The position numbers were made by a program, and so were the translations under genes. From Lactarius indigo (Eukaryota; Basidiomycota; Agaricomycetes; Russulales; Russulaceae): 64,000 nt of DNA. Shown here piece after piece: positions 30,475 through 41,265 of this stretch; position 1 is the stretch's first letter; every line of letters begins with the position of its first letter. The stretch is taken from assembly GCA_025766275.1 (NCBI GenBank), contig JAFKAC010000037.1, positions 248,001-312,000 of the forward strand. The letters are read 5' to 3'. Under the pieces are notes generated by a model. It worked only from the letters and a program-made list of their open reading frames with translations. It made no database searches and was not told where the DNA came from.

Positions 30475-32508
30475 CTATGACGAGGACGATGCTGCGCCCG
30501 ACCCGCCAACGGCGGCGCCCACGAGCCCACCAAGCAAGTCGCGCCATCCACGGCGCACAGACACGCGCGTGCCGCCCGCATACTCCTCCGCAAGCCACTC
30601 AACGAAGCGCGCATCGAGGCTGCTCAGCGGGCCCAGCGCGAGCGCGAGCAAGTCGCGCGGCGTCAGCTGCGCATCTGGGAGAGAAGACGCGGTCGACGGG
30701 AGGACGGTAGCGAGGCGGGAGAGGAGGAAGCGCGTCTGCGCGTGGAAGGTCTGTAGCAGCGCGAGCGTCGTGCGCGTCTGTCGGCTGCGCACCAGCACCG
30801 CACCGTCCTCCTCGTCCTCGTCCTCCTCGCTGGAGCCGTATTTCCCCCCGTCGTCGTCGTCGTGTGGGCGGTACGGCGCGCGGCGCCCTTCGATGCCGTC
30901 TCCATGCGGACGGACATGCGCACGGCGCCCGGTCCCGGTCCACGACCATTGGTCGCGCGATCTACTGGAGCCATTGCCGTTGCCGTTGCCGTTGCTGCGC
31001 CAGAGGCCGGAGCAGAGCCTCGCGCAGACGACGCAGACGTCCTCGTATACGCCCCATGCGTCCGTCCATGCCCAAGCCGGGGCCGATGCGCGATGCGCAC
31101 GCGCGCGCGCGACGCCGTTCGTGTCTGCGTCCAGCTGGAGTATACGGTCGAGCTCGGTCCACTGTCCAAAATTCAGTAGATGCACGGCGTCGAGCACGGG
31201 GGGAGGGAACGTACCAGTTTCACGTCGCTCCAGGTGAAGCGTATGGTGGAGAGGCGGTATGTCGGCCTGCGCGCGTACGACTCCCTAGTCGCGAGCTGTA
31301 GGCCCGGGCGCGCGGTCGCTCGGCGCTCGGTAGGTGCATAGGAGGTCAAGTCGACGACCAGGTCGTAGTACTGCGGTTTTTCGAGGAAGACCGCGTCGGT
31401 CGTGCAGGCTATCCAGCCGCGGCCGGTACGCGACTCGCGCTCGAGCGTGTCAATGTCATGTAGCGTGACCATGCCGAGGACGTTGATGCCCTCTTTGTGC
31501 TTTCCCTTCAGCTCCAGGGTAGCGCCGTGCCCCTCGCCCTGGGTCGTGGGGGTCGTCTGGTCCTCGAAACACATATCCGCGGCTACTTGGCAGAGGAAGC
31601 ACGCCGCTTCGACGGGCGGCTGCGTATAGATGAGTATTCGCCGCCGACCGAGTACGTGCTTGTATAGCGTGAGCGAGGAGGGCCCCAGTACGCGCAGGAG
31701 GTGGGGGAGGTGCAGCGTCGGGGGCGTAAAGGGCTATCACGAATGAGCTGGGACGAAAAAAAACTCTCCCTAAGCGTGTGGGAGAGCTCACCTCGTACCC
31801 ATCGCCGCCGTCCTCGACCCCTCCATCGTCCATATCGAATTCGAGTTCCTCACTCCACCGATTCCATGCGCCTGCACCACCCAGGTCTTCGAGACGGGCC
31901 TTGCGCAGCTCGAAGAACCGCCGCGCGGGCGCCCAGACGTCCTGGCTGCTATCGCCCTGGATAACAGGAGGATCGGAGTGGAGATCGCGCACGAGGGCTT
32001 TGAGGGCGGGGACGTGGCGCCATGGGCGTGGGCGCAGGGAACGCGCGAGGAGAATGCCGAGGGAGGAGAGACGGAAACCGCGCTGGCCCTGTTCGGATGT
32101 CGGGCGCCGTGAAAAGACGCATACACCGCGCAGGCCGTGCTTCGTGAAGTACCTAGAGCAATAGAGGTGAGGCGAGGGTAAAATGGAGGGGGGAATGGAG
32201 ACGTACACGACGTCCTCTTCTACGAGGTGGAGTCCACTGGGTAGCGAGCTGAACTCGACGCCATCGAGTTGTAAGTCTGCGTGGGTTAGCGAGCGCCGGG
32301 GATGTTTGAAAAGGAGAGAGCAAGTACCATCGCTGGCTTTGAGGGACCAGTCGAGGTCGTTGCCTCGTGTGGGGTGGAAAGAGGCGTGAAAGATAGCGAC
32401 TGCGGATTATGGTCCGGTGTCAGCCCCAATGCGCCAGCGGATGTGTCAACTTTTGTACGTGCCTATGTCCTGTGGTGGGGCTTTTGTTGAGGCCGCCGCC
32501 GTCGCCAT
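30475..32508 (-). CDS. LCHN/ANR2-like DENN-family protein (DUF2347/DUF4484 type)
   Basis: Six exons on the minus strand join in frame: 32508-32451, 32399-32328, 32276-32207, 32152-31792, 31733-31215 and 31161-30475, giving 588 aa. The N-terminus reads MATAAASTKAPPQDIGTYK then IAIFHASFHPTRGNDLDWSL; then LDGVEFSSLPSGLHLVEEDV, FTKHGLRGVCVFSRR and RLSSLGILLARSLRPRPWRH, the hallmark of the LCHN/ANR2 branch of DENN-related proteins. The middle has YKHVLGRRRILIYTQPPVEA; the C-terminal exon is acidic and Ser/Gly-rich before a conserved LVEWLAEEY-like end. DENN relatives act on Rab GTPases in membrane traffic; the role here is inferred. The first intron uses an unusual GTTGAC donor, chosen because it restores frame. 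Transcribed divergently from prefoldin 5. Confidence 0.8.
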
Positions 32509-32609
32509 CGCCGTCGACGTACGAGTTGGTGGGAGCGAAAATGATCGAACAGGGGGAGTGGTGGCTGAATGGAGAAATAATTTGTCGCGTGGGCTGTATT
32601 ACAACACCC
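32509..32609. promoter_or_regulatory. 101-bp bidirectional promoter region
   Basis: It separates the ATG of the minus-strand LCHN-like gene (32508) from the ATG of prefoldin subunit 5 (32610). Both leaders and any core elements must fit within it or overlap the coding regions. No clear TATA box on either strand. Confidence 0.6.
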
Positions 32610-33215
32610 ATGTCTGCAACAACCGCTCCCCAACAGATCAATGTCGCCGATCTGGAGCTTCCTCAGCTCGCAGAGGTGAAAAAGCAGCTCGAAGAAGTAC
32701 GTTTTCATGTGTGTGTGTGCTCACAGCGAGTGGCTACATTGTTGCAGGAACTCTCACACCTAACCAACTCATTTGCGCAACTGAAACAAGCGCAAGCGAA
32801 ATTCCACTCGTGCATCGAGAGTGCCAAGGAGGTCAAGCCAGAAAACAAGGGTAAGTAAACCCTTGGCAATGCACGAGGATGATACGAATGCACGCGATTC
32901 AAAGATAAAACTATCCTGGTGCCGCTCACGGGCTCTCTCTACGTCCCGGGAAAGCTACGAGATGTCGAAAATGTGATGATCGATGTTGGGACGGGGTACT
33001 ACGTGCAAAAGGTGGAGATCGTGATCACATCTGACATGAACACTGAACCGATCTCACGGCAGACACGAGGCCAGGCGGTGAAACACTACGAACGAAAGAT
33101 CGAATTCATCAAGACGAATCTGGACACGCTGCAGGAGACGATACAAAAGAAGCAGGATAACATGAATTACTTGGTGAATGTAATCCAATCGAAGCTGCAG
33201 GGAGGAGCAGCATAA
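32610..33215 (+). CDS. GIM5: Prefoldin subunit 5
   Basis: Four exons: 32610-32696, 32748-32850, 32905-33011 and 33063-33215, total 149 aa, the usual size. Prefoldin is the cytosolic hexamer that delivers unfolded actin and tubulin to the CCT chaperonin; subunit 5 is an alpha-class subunit. Visible are the N-terminal coiled coil (LPQLAEVKKQLEE, LTNSFAQLKQAQAKF), the beta-hairpin region VPLTGSLYVPGKL and VMIDVGTGYYVQK, and the C-terminal coiled coil (HYERKIEFIKTNLDTLQETI). The third intron (33012-33062) is 51 nt, a multiple of three and without a stop; retaining it would insert 17 residues between YYVQK and TRGQA, where other prefoldins have none. It is head-to-head with the LCHN-like gene across 101 bp. 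Confidence 0.9.
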
Positions 33216-33349
33216 AAAAAGGGTCGTCATCATGACATAATCCCTACCCTAAGAAGTGTGAATCTAGACTTGAAACACGTGACACCCGGAGTGAAGAGTG
33301 GCCGTGTAAGTGGGACGTGAGAGCGAACGAACCCAGTCTAACACTGACC

Positions 33350-34642
33350 ATGGCTACCCAGAACGACTCGGTAACCGTATTCCCTCGTCCCCGCCGCTTT
33401 TATTAATGTCCTGCCAGGCAAGCAAGCTCGCCATGTCCCGTGCTCTCGGAGCCGCATTCCTCACCCACCAAGTCGAGCAACTCGAAAAGTCGGTCTCCGT
33501 TTCCCCTCCCCGCAACAATAACAACTACAACCCCAACCATAATACAAACTGGAGAGAGCGCCAGCGCTCGCACCCTCAGTCAACCGACTCGAGGCGTGGT
33601 CAGCTTCCCGTCGGCGGTATCAAGTTCACCACTACTGCCGCCCCCACCCCCAATCAACCTTATCAGAGGGACCAGAAGGAGCGTCCAATGGCCGTCGGTG
33701 CGGGTCCTAGGAAGCGTGGAGCCGAGGATCCCCACCCCCGCAGGGGCGGAGCTAAGGACAAGGACGCCGACGTCATCGTCGTCGACGCAAGCGTACTCGT
33801 CAACGCCCTCGGACAGCTCAAGAAATGGTGCCGCGATGGCCAGGAGGAGATCATCATAGTGCCCCTTGAAGGTTTGTCACACACGTTGGTAGCGTGTAGC
33901 GCTCGTTCGCTGGCTAACGACGGGAACTCCTTGCCCACCCCTGTGCCCTGACTCACCAGCGCTTAACACTCTCGACCTCCTCAAGAAGGGCTCTACACCG
34001 CTCGCCCAGCGCGCCCGCACCGCCTCGCGCATGCTCGAATCCCAGGTCGGCACCAACCCACGCGTGCGCGTCCAGCAGGACGCCGCCTTCGTCCTCTGGG
34101 ACCAGATCGCCTTTTCCGACGACGAGCCGCCGGCGCCGGCGCCGCTCTCCTCGCCCGAGTGGGTCCGCCGCACGATATGCTGTGCCCGATGGGAGGCCGA
34201 ACACGCCGACGCCGCCCGCCCACGCGTCGTCCTCGCCACCCTCGCGCAGTCCCCAGCCACCCAACCGCACCAGGGCATCTCGCCCGTCCCGCTGCCCCTC
34301 TCCGCGCCACAGAACCGCCACGAGCCCCGTGCGTCCGGCACCCTCGTCGCGTACTGGGCGCGCCGCGCGTGTCTGACCGTGCTCGAGGTGTCGTCGTCCT
34401 CCTCCTCCCCTGGCGGCGGTGGTACGGGCGCACCGGATTCTGTCGGTGGCCGTGCGATTTCGCCTGAGGGCCGTTGGTCCGCTAATCATCATCATGGGCA
34501 CCGCGGTGGACGTGGTGGCGGTGGCGGTGGCGGTGGCGGGATGGTGGAGCGCCCGCCGGCGGTCAAGGCCATGATGGACGTTATTTCCCAGCCTAGCCGC
34601 GTCGTGCGTGTACTCGCGCGCGGCGAGAAACTCGACCCATGA
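33350..34642 (+). CDS. PIN-domain protein, Nmd4/SMG6-like
   Basis: Three exons: 33350-33370, 33418-33871 and 33960-34642, giving 385 aa. A basic, Asn/Arg-rich linker precedes the domain DVIVVDASVLVNALGQLKKW then EEIIIVPLEALNTLDLLKKG, which fits the start of a PIN nuclease fold (first Asp in VVDAS, Glu in PLEAL). The second half has LVAYWARRACLTVLEV and a glycine-run tail (GGRGGGGGGGGG). PIN proteins of this kind act in RNA decay; fungal Nmd4 associates with Upf1. I cannot tell from the sequence whether all catalytic acids are present, so activity is open. The first exon is only seven codons (MATQNDS); joining it avoids a TAA in the unspliced frame. Confidence 0.75.
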
Positions 34643-36316
34643 GGCCCCGTGAGCGCTTCCCCACGAAGAAGTGCTGGATCGCCCATCCGTGATTACGTCG
34701 TTCATATGTAGAAAGTGAAAGTTGGTGGGTTTTAAAGTCGACGAACCTAACCGGAATGGTGCGTTTTTTTTTTTTCTCAATAGTATGTCTAATTGCTGAG
34801 AGGGTTTCCGCGACCGCAAGGTTTTATAGATCGGACGGATGTTTTCTGGATTCTGGAAATGCCTCAAGTGTCCTGCTGTGGTTCGCTCTCACCCTCCTCG
34901 CACCCCCCGGCCTGCCTGCCTCCTTTGGCCCCCCCCCCTGCCGAATGATCGTGTTCAAGTTTCCGTGGGTTAGCGTGGCCGCACAGGAATCATTATAGAC
35001 TCTACTAGCTCCCGTAGCTTTTATTACGCGCGCCGTTCCCCTTGGCTCCGTCCTCTGTCTCGCTTTCCCGTCGTTCGCTTCGACTCGAGCTTATTGGACA
35101 TCCTGAGCTTTTCTTTCTTGCATCTCGTTTTGTATGCCTTTCTTCTCCCCTTTTTGTTTTACATTATGATTGTCGCTCCCAATGCCCGAGGTCAAACCTC
35201 CTGCGCGTTTTGTTTGTTTGATCCTGTGTAATATGATATCATGCAATCTTATGTTGTTTGTTTGTCTGGATTCATACGTTCGAGCTGTCGTCGGCTCGGA
35301 GCCTCACCCATCTTGTCTCGTCCTCGGAAATGGTACCATCGTTTTCAACTATCTCTCCATCGCTGTTCTACTGCATCTACTTTGATTCTGAAACTTTTTT
35401 AGTTTCGTCTTCGGTCGCGAGCCGAACGCGAACTGCTGACCTGAACCTGACCCGGAAGAAGAGAGACGTCGCCGGATCACCGACCAAAGCTCGGATCAAA
35501 CACAGATTCTACCCATCGTATCATACTTTCCCACAGTTCTCCGAAGTACCCCAGGTGACGCGCAAGGGCCCATCGCGGTCGGAAATTTCCCTCTGCTGCT
35601 CGGACAACCCCGTCCAAAAAAAAACAAGGTTTTATGTGCCTATATATTGCTCGAACGGGACTGGGAGGTATACGAGTCGCGAACCCGACTCGAGTCCGAC
35701 CCTTGCTCTGTCGCATAAGGCATGGGCTTTCCCTTACCTCCTCGTCCTGACCGCATCGCCCGAGGCTCTCAGGTGATCGATTGTTTTTGTGGGGGGGAGG
35801 AGGAGCCTTTTGCCTAATACCCTAATTATAATTGGGCCGGCTTGAGGCGTACGCGGCCAGGTATGGCTCTCACCTGAGCCAGGTTGTCAGCTCGGCTCGG
35901 CTGACGATTAGCTCGGAGTCGTGTCTGATCAGCTAGGTTTGGTCAGAACCAGTGGTAGTCTTCACGATAACTAGCAATCCGTCATTTTGAAAGTCTCTCT
36001 CTGCCCCCTGCAAAGTCTAAATAAGTTAGTTTAGATCAGCATCTGGCAATGTATACTAGTATGCACGCAGTGCATTAGAGCAAACACTCTCATGGACAGA
36101 CGAGCACCTTCCTGTGCAAGTTTGGTTATCGATCATCTAGTATTGTCATTCGGAGGCGACGGGATATATTTCTCCGCGTTGATTGCCGCAGTCAGTCAGT
36201 GTGTGGTTCAATCACCGTGATGCACGAGCGATTTTGCAAAAATAGTTTTTTTTTTTGCGCGGGCGCGGGCGGATAAAATGTGAACGACGACGACCTGTGC
36301 TCCTGACAAGTCCCCC
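34643..36316. other. Intergenic, no gene seen
   Basis: Contains poly-T runs (34767-34777, 36247-36256) and short frames only. The stretch 35250-35776 stays open in one frame but shows no motif or intron pattern. Confidence 0.5.
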
Positions 36317-37046
36317 ATGCGTACCTACTACTTTGACAATCTCCCCGGCGACCAGCGCCTCCAGCACGATTCCGGGAAACCGCTCGATATCGACCATCTT
36401 CGCAAGTTCGGGGTCCTCTACTGGACCGTCCCTCTGGACAGTACAGGCGGCGGATACGAGGCCGAAATCGACAGGATCGCAGATCAGCGAGGATACAAAA
36501 ACCGCGATACTATCAATGTGACCAAGGAGGGTCTCGGCGACCAATACGAGTCTAGGCTCAAGTCGTTCTTCGATGAGTGGGTTGGAGAGTCTACTATAGT
36601 AGATACACGCTCACGCCGCCGCTGCCTATAGACACATGCACGAAGATGAAGAGATACGGTACATCCTCTCTGGATCTGGCTTCTTCGATGTACGCGGTGG
36701 GTAAAAAAAAAAACAGATGGTCCCGCGAGTTCTCCGAGTAAGCTAAGTAATGGAATCCGCAGAACATCCCTCGGACGAGTGGATCCGCATTCACGTCTTT
36801 CCCGGAGATCTGTTAGTCCTCCCGGCTGGCATCTACCACCGCTTCACGCTCGACGAGCTGAACCAGATCAAAGCTCTGCGCCTGTTCAAGGTCCGTCGTC
36901 GTCTCATTCTCCTTTACCTCTGACATTATGAACGCGATGCGTTTTTATCATAGGACGAACCAAAGTGGATACCTTACTCGCGCAGCCAGGAGACTGAGTC
37001 CAACCCGTTCCGTGTTCAATACATCAAGGAAATCACTGCTGTTTAA
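36317..37046 (+). CDS. ADI1: Acireductone dioxygenase, copy 1
   Basis: Four exons: 36317-36576, 36632-36696, 36763-36890 and 36954-37046, total 181 aa, normal for the family. The enzyme oxidises acireductone in the methionine salvage pathway; the bound metal (Fe or Ni) decides the product. Cupin metal ligands are all present: HMHEDEE (His, His, Glu) in exon 2 and IYHRFTLDE (His) in exon 3. Other family signatures: [20 protein letters not shown] at the start, [41 protein letters not shown], and [10 protein letters not shown] near the end. Intron positions match those of copy 2 exactly. Nothing suggests decay. Confidence 0.93.
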
Positions 37047-37650
37047 ACCTTTTGACCGGCGTGATGAGGTCGTCCCATGTAACTATAATGTATACGCTCC
37101 ATAGGGGTGGAAGACGGTGAATTGATTCGTGAGCGGCGAAACGCTCCTCTTTGTGAAGAAACTGCTCTATTACTGGTACGATGTTCGCGCTCTTGTCCCA
37201 GTTTGAGGTCCTTTTGGTCGCACAAGGAATTCGCCCCTAACGTCAAGGACAAGTTGATGTCAGTGCGACGATTTCCTACTACGGTACTGCCCCGACATCA
37301 CTTGCGTCCCACTGCCAACCTCAGAGCGTTGGTTACTGCTGGCCAAAGTGTTATTTTGAGACGACAGCCTCAAACCAGACTCAGATGGTGGACGTCAGTA
37401 CCAAGCGACATGCGCCCCCGACGACGATAACGACGCAGCTGCGTGTGACCCCAACTTGGACTCGAGTGACAGTCACCCTACGTCGGTGCGAACGACGCAG
37501 ATGCGCCCCAGCCACCGACATGAGGCCAAAAATATTGAACTGTTAACATGTACCTTGTCCCTCTATGCGTCTGAAACACCATGTGTGTCGTGCGTGTAAT
37601 ATGGCGATAGTGCAGCAATCATTTTCCTTTTCGTTGAATCGGAACTCGTC
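37047..37650. other. Intergenic, no gene assigned
   Basis: A plus-strand frame at 37107-37430 is open but has no recognisable motif or paralogue. Confidence 0.4.
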
Positions 37651-37659
37651 TCCTCACCT

Positions 37660-38150
37660 TACAAGGAGCAAGCCCACTCTCCCTCCTACCTGGGTCCTTC
37701 GACATCAACCAGGCCTTCTCCGAGAAAGACGCCGGAGTCGGAGTGTTTTAAGCCTGACGCCGTTCATCCCCTCGCCGCATGCGTTGGTCAGTGCGCGACC
37801 TGACGCTTCAGTTAGAGCTCCCTTCACTGGGTGGGATAGAGGCGCGCGTGCGGCACGACCCCATCTGGGTCTTGTTTTTTTTAGCGACCATAGACAAAGG
37901 TGCGCAGCGGAGCGACGGGCGGGTGTGACGATCCCTAGAGAAAACCAGAGCGGGGAGATGGTCGCATGGGTGGTTTGTCTTCCCGCGCATATACAGTTCG
38001 AACGCCGTCGGCCGTACACCCTCTCGAGATACCCCCCCTCCCGGGCGTGGCGCATGCCGAGGTCTCGGCTTTCGGCGGGTATAGTGGACGGTACACGCCA
38101 CGGCGGGAGGCATAGGCCTGAAAGAAGAGCATCTTGCGCTGGACATGAGT
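37660..38150 (+). pseudogene. Decayed copy of the GNAT acetyltransferase gene
   Basis: The sequence follows the gene at 38826 in order: a leader resembling CTGGACATTTTGG then GACATCAAC..GCCTTC, the GACGCCGTTCATCCCCTCG block, and near the end GCATGCCGAGGTCTCGGCTT. Many substitutions, indels and stops, and a poly-T run at about 37870, break the frame. The copy ends about 20 bp before the GTPase fragment at 38172. Confidence 0.75.
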
Positions 38151-38171
38151 GTTACTTGAGGGAATGGGCCC

Positions 38172-38610
38172 ATGAGAAAGGTACCTAACTCCAGAAACCC
38201 GGGCCGCTGCAGTTCGATGTTTCCTTTGTCGTGCAAATGTTCACCATCCCGTCATCAAATTCCAAAGATGAAGTTTCGAGTCCTTATTATAGGAAGAGCA
38301 AATGCTGGAAAGACGACTATCCTACAAAGAGTCTGTGAGACATCCGACGGCCACATTTATTACCAAATATTCCGGAGAAAGGATCAGGGAGAGGACCCGG
38401 AGAAGGTACATGGTCCAACCTTGTCTACGAGTCCAATCTCACTACCGACCAGGTTAAACTTGAGCCGTCCATCGATGTCAGTAACGGTGGTACTTCTCTT
38501 CTCAATTTGTGCCCATAAGTCAGTGGTTGAACGAGCGCGTTTTATGACTCTGACAAATTACCAACCCATCACCTCAGAGTTCTCTACTGTGCTGTCTTCT
38601 TGTTGAAACA
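38172..38610 (+). pseudogene. 5' fragment of a P-loop GTPase gene
   Basis: A frame reading IPKMKFRVLIIGRANAGKTT, then ILQRVCETSDGHIYYQIFRR, closely matches exon 1 of the gene at 22526 with an intact Walker A motif. The next intron (GTACATGG...ACCGACCAG) and the start of exon 2 (VKLEPSID) are kept, but the donor after that codon is changed from GTAAGT to GTCAGT and the following exons are absent. A truncated duplicate; it has no one-codon array. Confidence 0.75.
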
Positions 38611-38825
38611 AGACCACATTACCTCGCTCATCATCAATACACTCACACTCGCATTGACACGTAAAAAGTGATCAGAACCACACCCCACCACGCCGTGCAC
38701 GTAATAGAGCGCTGGTACAGTAATCCTTTCCCCCGCTGTATCGGAACCCACCGGCCAGACATAAAAAGCTCCGCAATCTCCGCATTGTGACTCATCGAGT
38801 ACTCATCTCCTCACCTCGCAAACAG

Positions 38826-39602
38826 ATGGCATATATCAACTCTTATGAGAAGCCTGAGAGCCCCACTCTCTTACCTGGATATTTTGGTCCAGACCCCTAC
38901 GACATCAACTGGGCCTTCCCTCTCTACGAGGAGACTCTCGAGTCGGAGCGGGTCAAGCTGACGCCGTTCATCCCCTCGCTGCACGCACAGGAGTACGCAA
39001 GGCAGGTCAGCGCGCGACCGGAGCTGCAACGATGGTTCCCGTTCGACCTCTCTTCGCTAGACCTACTCCTGACGGCGGTAGAGGTGCGCGTGCGACGCAA
39101 CCCTTCATGGATCCTTTTCGCGATCATCGACAAGGCGCGCGGCGGCGCAATGGCAGGCGTGATCGGGCTGATCAACGCATCCCCAGAGAACCTGACCGCC
39201 GAGATCGCCTGGGTGCTCGTCTTCCCCGCATTCCAGCGCACATATGTTACCACGAACGCCATTGGCATCATGCTTCATTACGCCCTCGAACTCCCCTCGC
39301 CCTCGCCCGGTCCCGGACGCAGCATACGCCGAGGTCTCGGCTTTCGGCGCGTGCAATGGACTGCGCACAGTGCGAACAAACCGTCGCATGCGGCGGCGAC
39401 GCGCATGGGCCTGAAGGAAGAAGGCGTCCTGCGCTGGACGTGGGTGCTGTATGGAGGCGCGGAGGGGAATGGAATCCCGATCCGGACTGGAGACCCGCTG
39501 AGTCCGAGACCAGGGCGACATAGCGTGTTATTCGCTCTTTGTGCGGACGATTGGGAGAACGGGGGCCGAGAACACGTGCAACAACTGATAGACCGCAAAT
39601 AG
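38826..39602 (+). CDS. GNAT-family N-acetyltransferase
   Basis: Single exon, 258 aa, from the ATG at 38826. The frame is open to 38787 but without an ATG. The product has the layout of fungal RimJ/RimL-type GNATs: NWAFPLYEETLESERVKLTP at the N-terminus, AGVIGLINASPENLTAEIAW (beta strands 2-4), VFPAFQRTYVTTNAIGIMLH (acetyl-CoA-binding region), then GLGFRRVQWTAHSANKPSHA and RMGLKEEGVLRWTWVL (usual C-terminal signature). Substrate unknown. It lies between two acireductone dioxygenase genes and has a dead copy 0.7 kb upstream, so the region has been duplicated locally. The linker PSPSPGPGRS before the signature is longer than usual. Confidence 0.85.
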   Translation: MAYINSYEKPESPTLLPGYFGPDPYDINWAFPLYEETLESERVKLTPFIPSLHAQEYARQVSARPELQRWFPFDLSSLDLLLTAVEVRVRRNPSWILFAIIDKARGGAMAGVIGLINASPENLTAEIAWVLVFPAFQRTYVTTNAIGIMLHYALELPSPSPGPGRSIRRGLGFRRVQWTAHSANKPSHAAATRMGLKEEGVLRWTWVLYGGAEGNGIPIRTGDPLSPRPGRHSVLFALCADDWENGGREHVQQLIDRK

Positions 39603-40017
39603 GCCATGAGGGGTGGGCCCACGGGGATGGGTGGGCGCAAGGATGAGGGAGCCATCTAGTCCGAGTCAGTAGTACTAGACTCAGTACTAGTCTTCTTATA
39701 TTGATTGATGAGTATGGACGACCTACAGTAATCAAGGTTGTTACCATATAAGTTACTCTAACTTGAATTCAATTGGCGGTCACCAGTCACCGATCACCGG
39801 TCACCAGCTTGGTCACCAGCCTTGCCTCACATGCCAGACTCTCACTTTTTGGATCCAACTTGGGTCACCACTTCTCGTACCTCAACGACCTCGGTTCGGT
39901 TTGACCGGTTTTGTCACGTACATGCCCTGGAATATAAAGACGTTCAAGAAAGGATACTGGGGCCCAACTCAGGGCGACTGTCTGTGTCTCCTCTATCCTC
40001 GCAGTCCCTAGCACACT

Positions 40018-40740
40018 ATGCACGCATACTACTACGACAATGTCCCCACCGACCAGCGCCTTCCTCACAACTCAGGGCTGCCCGTAGAGCTCGATTATCT
40101 TCGCAAGCTCGGCCTTACCCTCACCACTGTCCCTTTGGACACAGAGGGTGGGTGGGAGCCCGTAGTTGACAAGATGGCGGCTGAGAATGGCTGGGACAAC
40201 CGCGACATTATGGATATAACTAAAGAAGGACTCGGCGACCACTTTGAACAGATGCTCGACAAGTACTTTACAGAGTTTGTGACACCTACGACGTTACTTT
40301 TACCGCCATGGACTAAATTCATCTCGCAGACACATGCACGACGATGCGGAGATTCGATATATTCTCTCTGGCTCCGGTTACTGGGATATACGAGGTTTGT
40401 AGAGTATCTGCAAACCTCAGTGATTCTTCATTGCTCACTCTTGGGTACAGAGTATCCCACCGACCGGTGGATCCGCGTTCAGGTCCTTCCTGGAGATTTA
40501 ATTATCATCCCAGCTGGCATTTACCACCGTTTCACGCTGGACGAATTCAATCAGGTCAAAGCTTTGCGCTTCACCAAGGTCCGTTCTCAAGGTCTCTCCG
40601 ACGATCGTCGCGTTCTAAAATTGATATCTGTTCAGGGGGAACTCCAGTATTCTTCCACAGCGCGCGGTTCGGAGACTGACGCAAGTCCCTTCCGTTCTCA
40701 ATATCTTGATTCGATTAAGGAGGTTGTAGTTGGCGCATGA
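40018..40740 (+). CDS. ADI1: Acireductone dioxygenase, copy 2
   Basis: Four exons: 40018-40274, 40330-40394, 40451-40578 and 40636-40740, total 184 aa. Same reaction and same exon layout as copy 1. Metal ligands are kept: HMHDDAE in exon 2 and IYHRFTLDE in exon 3. The N-terminus is MHAYYYDNVPTDQRLPHNSG. The C-terminal exon is more diverged: GELQYSSTARGSETDASPFR replaces the [14 protein letters not shown] end, so the tail has lost a conserved segment. The last intron (57 nt) is a multiple of three without a stop, which is why the unspliced frame also stays open. Divergence from copy 1 is clear, so this duplication is not recent. Confidence 0.88.
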   Translation: MHAYYYDNVPTDQRLPHNSGLPVELDYLRKLGLTLTTVPLDTEGGWEPVVDKMAAENGWDNRDIMDITKEGLGDHFEQMLDKYFTEFVTPTTLLLPPWTKFISQTHARRCGDSIYSLWLRLLGYTRFVEYLQTSVILHCSLLGTEYPTDRWIRVQVLPGDLIIIPAGIYHRFTLDEFNQVKALRFTKVRSQGLSDDRRVLKLISVQGELQYSSTARGSETDASPFRSQYLDSIKEVVVGA

Positions 40741-41265
40741 GTACGAGTGCGACGAACGCGGTCATCTCGCCGGAGCTACGAATCTGAATTCTCATCAGAC
40801 CTATGTCGTAAACAAAAGAACGAAATTTCCATTTGTCTCTCCACGTTCTGTCTTCATTAGTAGGGTATCGACTATTCCGAGTCTAATCTCAGTTCTGCTA
40901 AGAATTCACAATATCCTTCTTTCGAACGGCACCAATTCGAGTTACGGACATGGGACGAGTAGCTCCACTGGCACTCCATGAGATCCGGCACTCATACACT
41001 TCTTCAGGATTGGAGTTTCATATCAAACGATGTGATCGGAGTCGTACTGTCTAGGCGACGGCGTGAGTGGAATCCTGCGACGAATGGCGAACTTGATGTG
41101 GTCTGTAAGGCCGCCAATAGTGGCATCCAAGATCTTGTCCAAGATGGCATCTCTGCGTTGTGGCGCCCCGGGCCGGTGTCCAGGTGTTCTCTTTTCCGAC
41201 ACCGTGACTGCTCGCAAGGCGCCCGATCCCCACAAACTCGAACCAATCTTTTCGTGGTCTAATAT
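40741..41265. repeat. Segmental duplicate of 44533-45000
   Basis: The DNA downstream of copy 2 matches the DNA downstream of copy 3 in order, for example GAGTACGAGTGCGACGAACG versus GAATACGGATGCGATGAACG, then a CGTAA(A/G)CA block and a TCGATT..TTCCGAGTCT block. The duplication thus covers the gene and at least 0.5 kb of flank. Confidence 0.7.

Noticed and set aside
31456..32208. A 250-codon uninterrupted frame in the LCHN-like gene taken as one exon
   Set aside because: It reads through two introns. Splicing at 32206-32153 and 31791-31734 restores family motifs on both sides in another phase.
40018..40740. A single 240-codon ORF for acireductone dioxygenase copy 2
   Set aside because: Read without splicing it loses the HMHDDAE metal site; three introns at the positions seen in copy 1 restore it.
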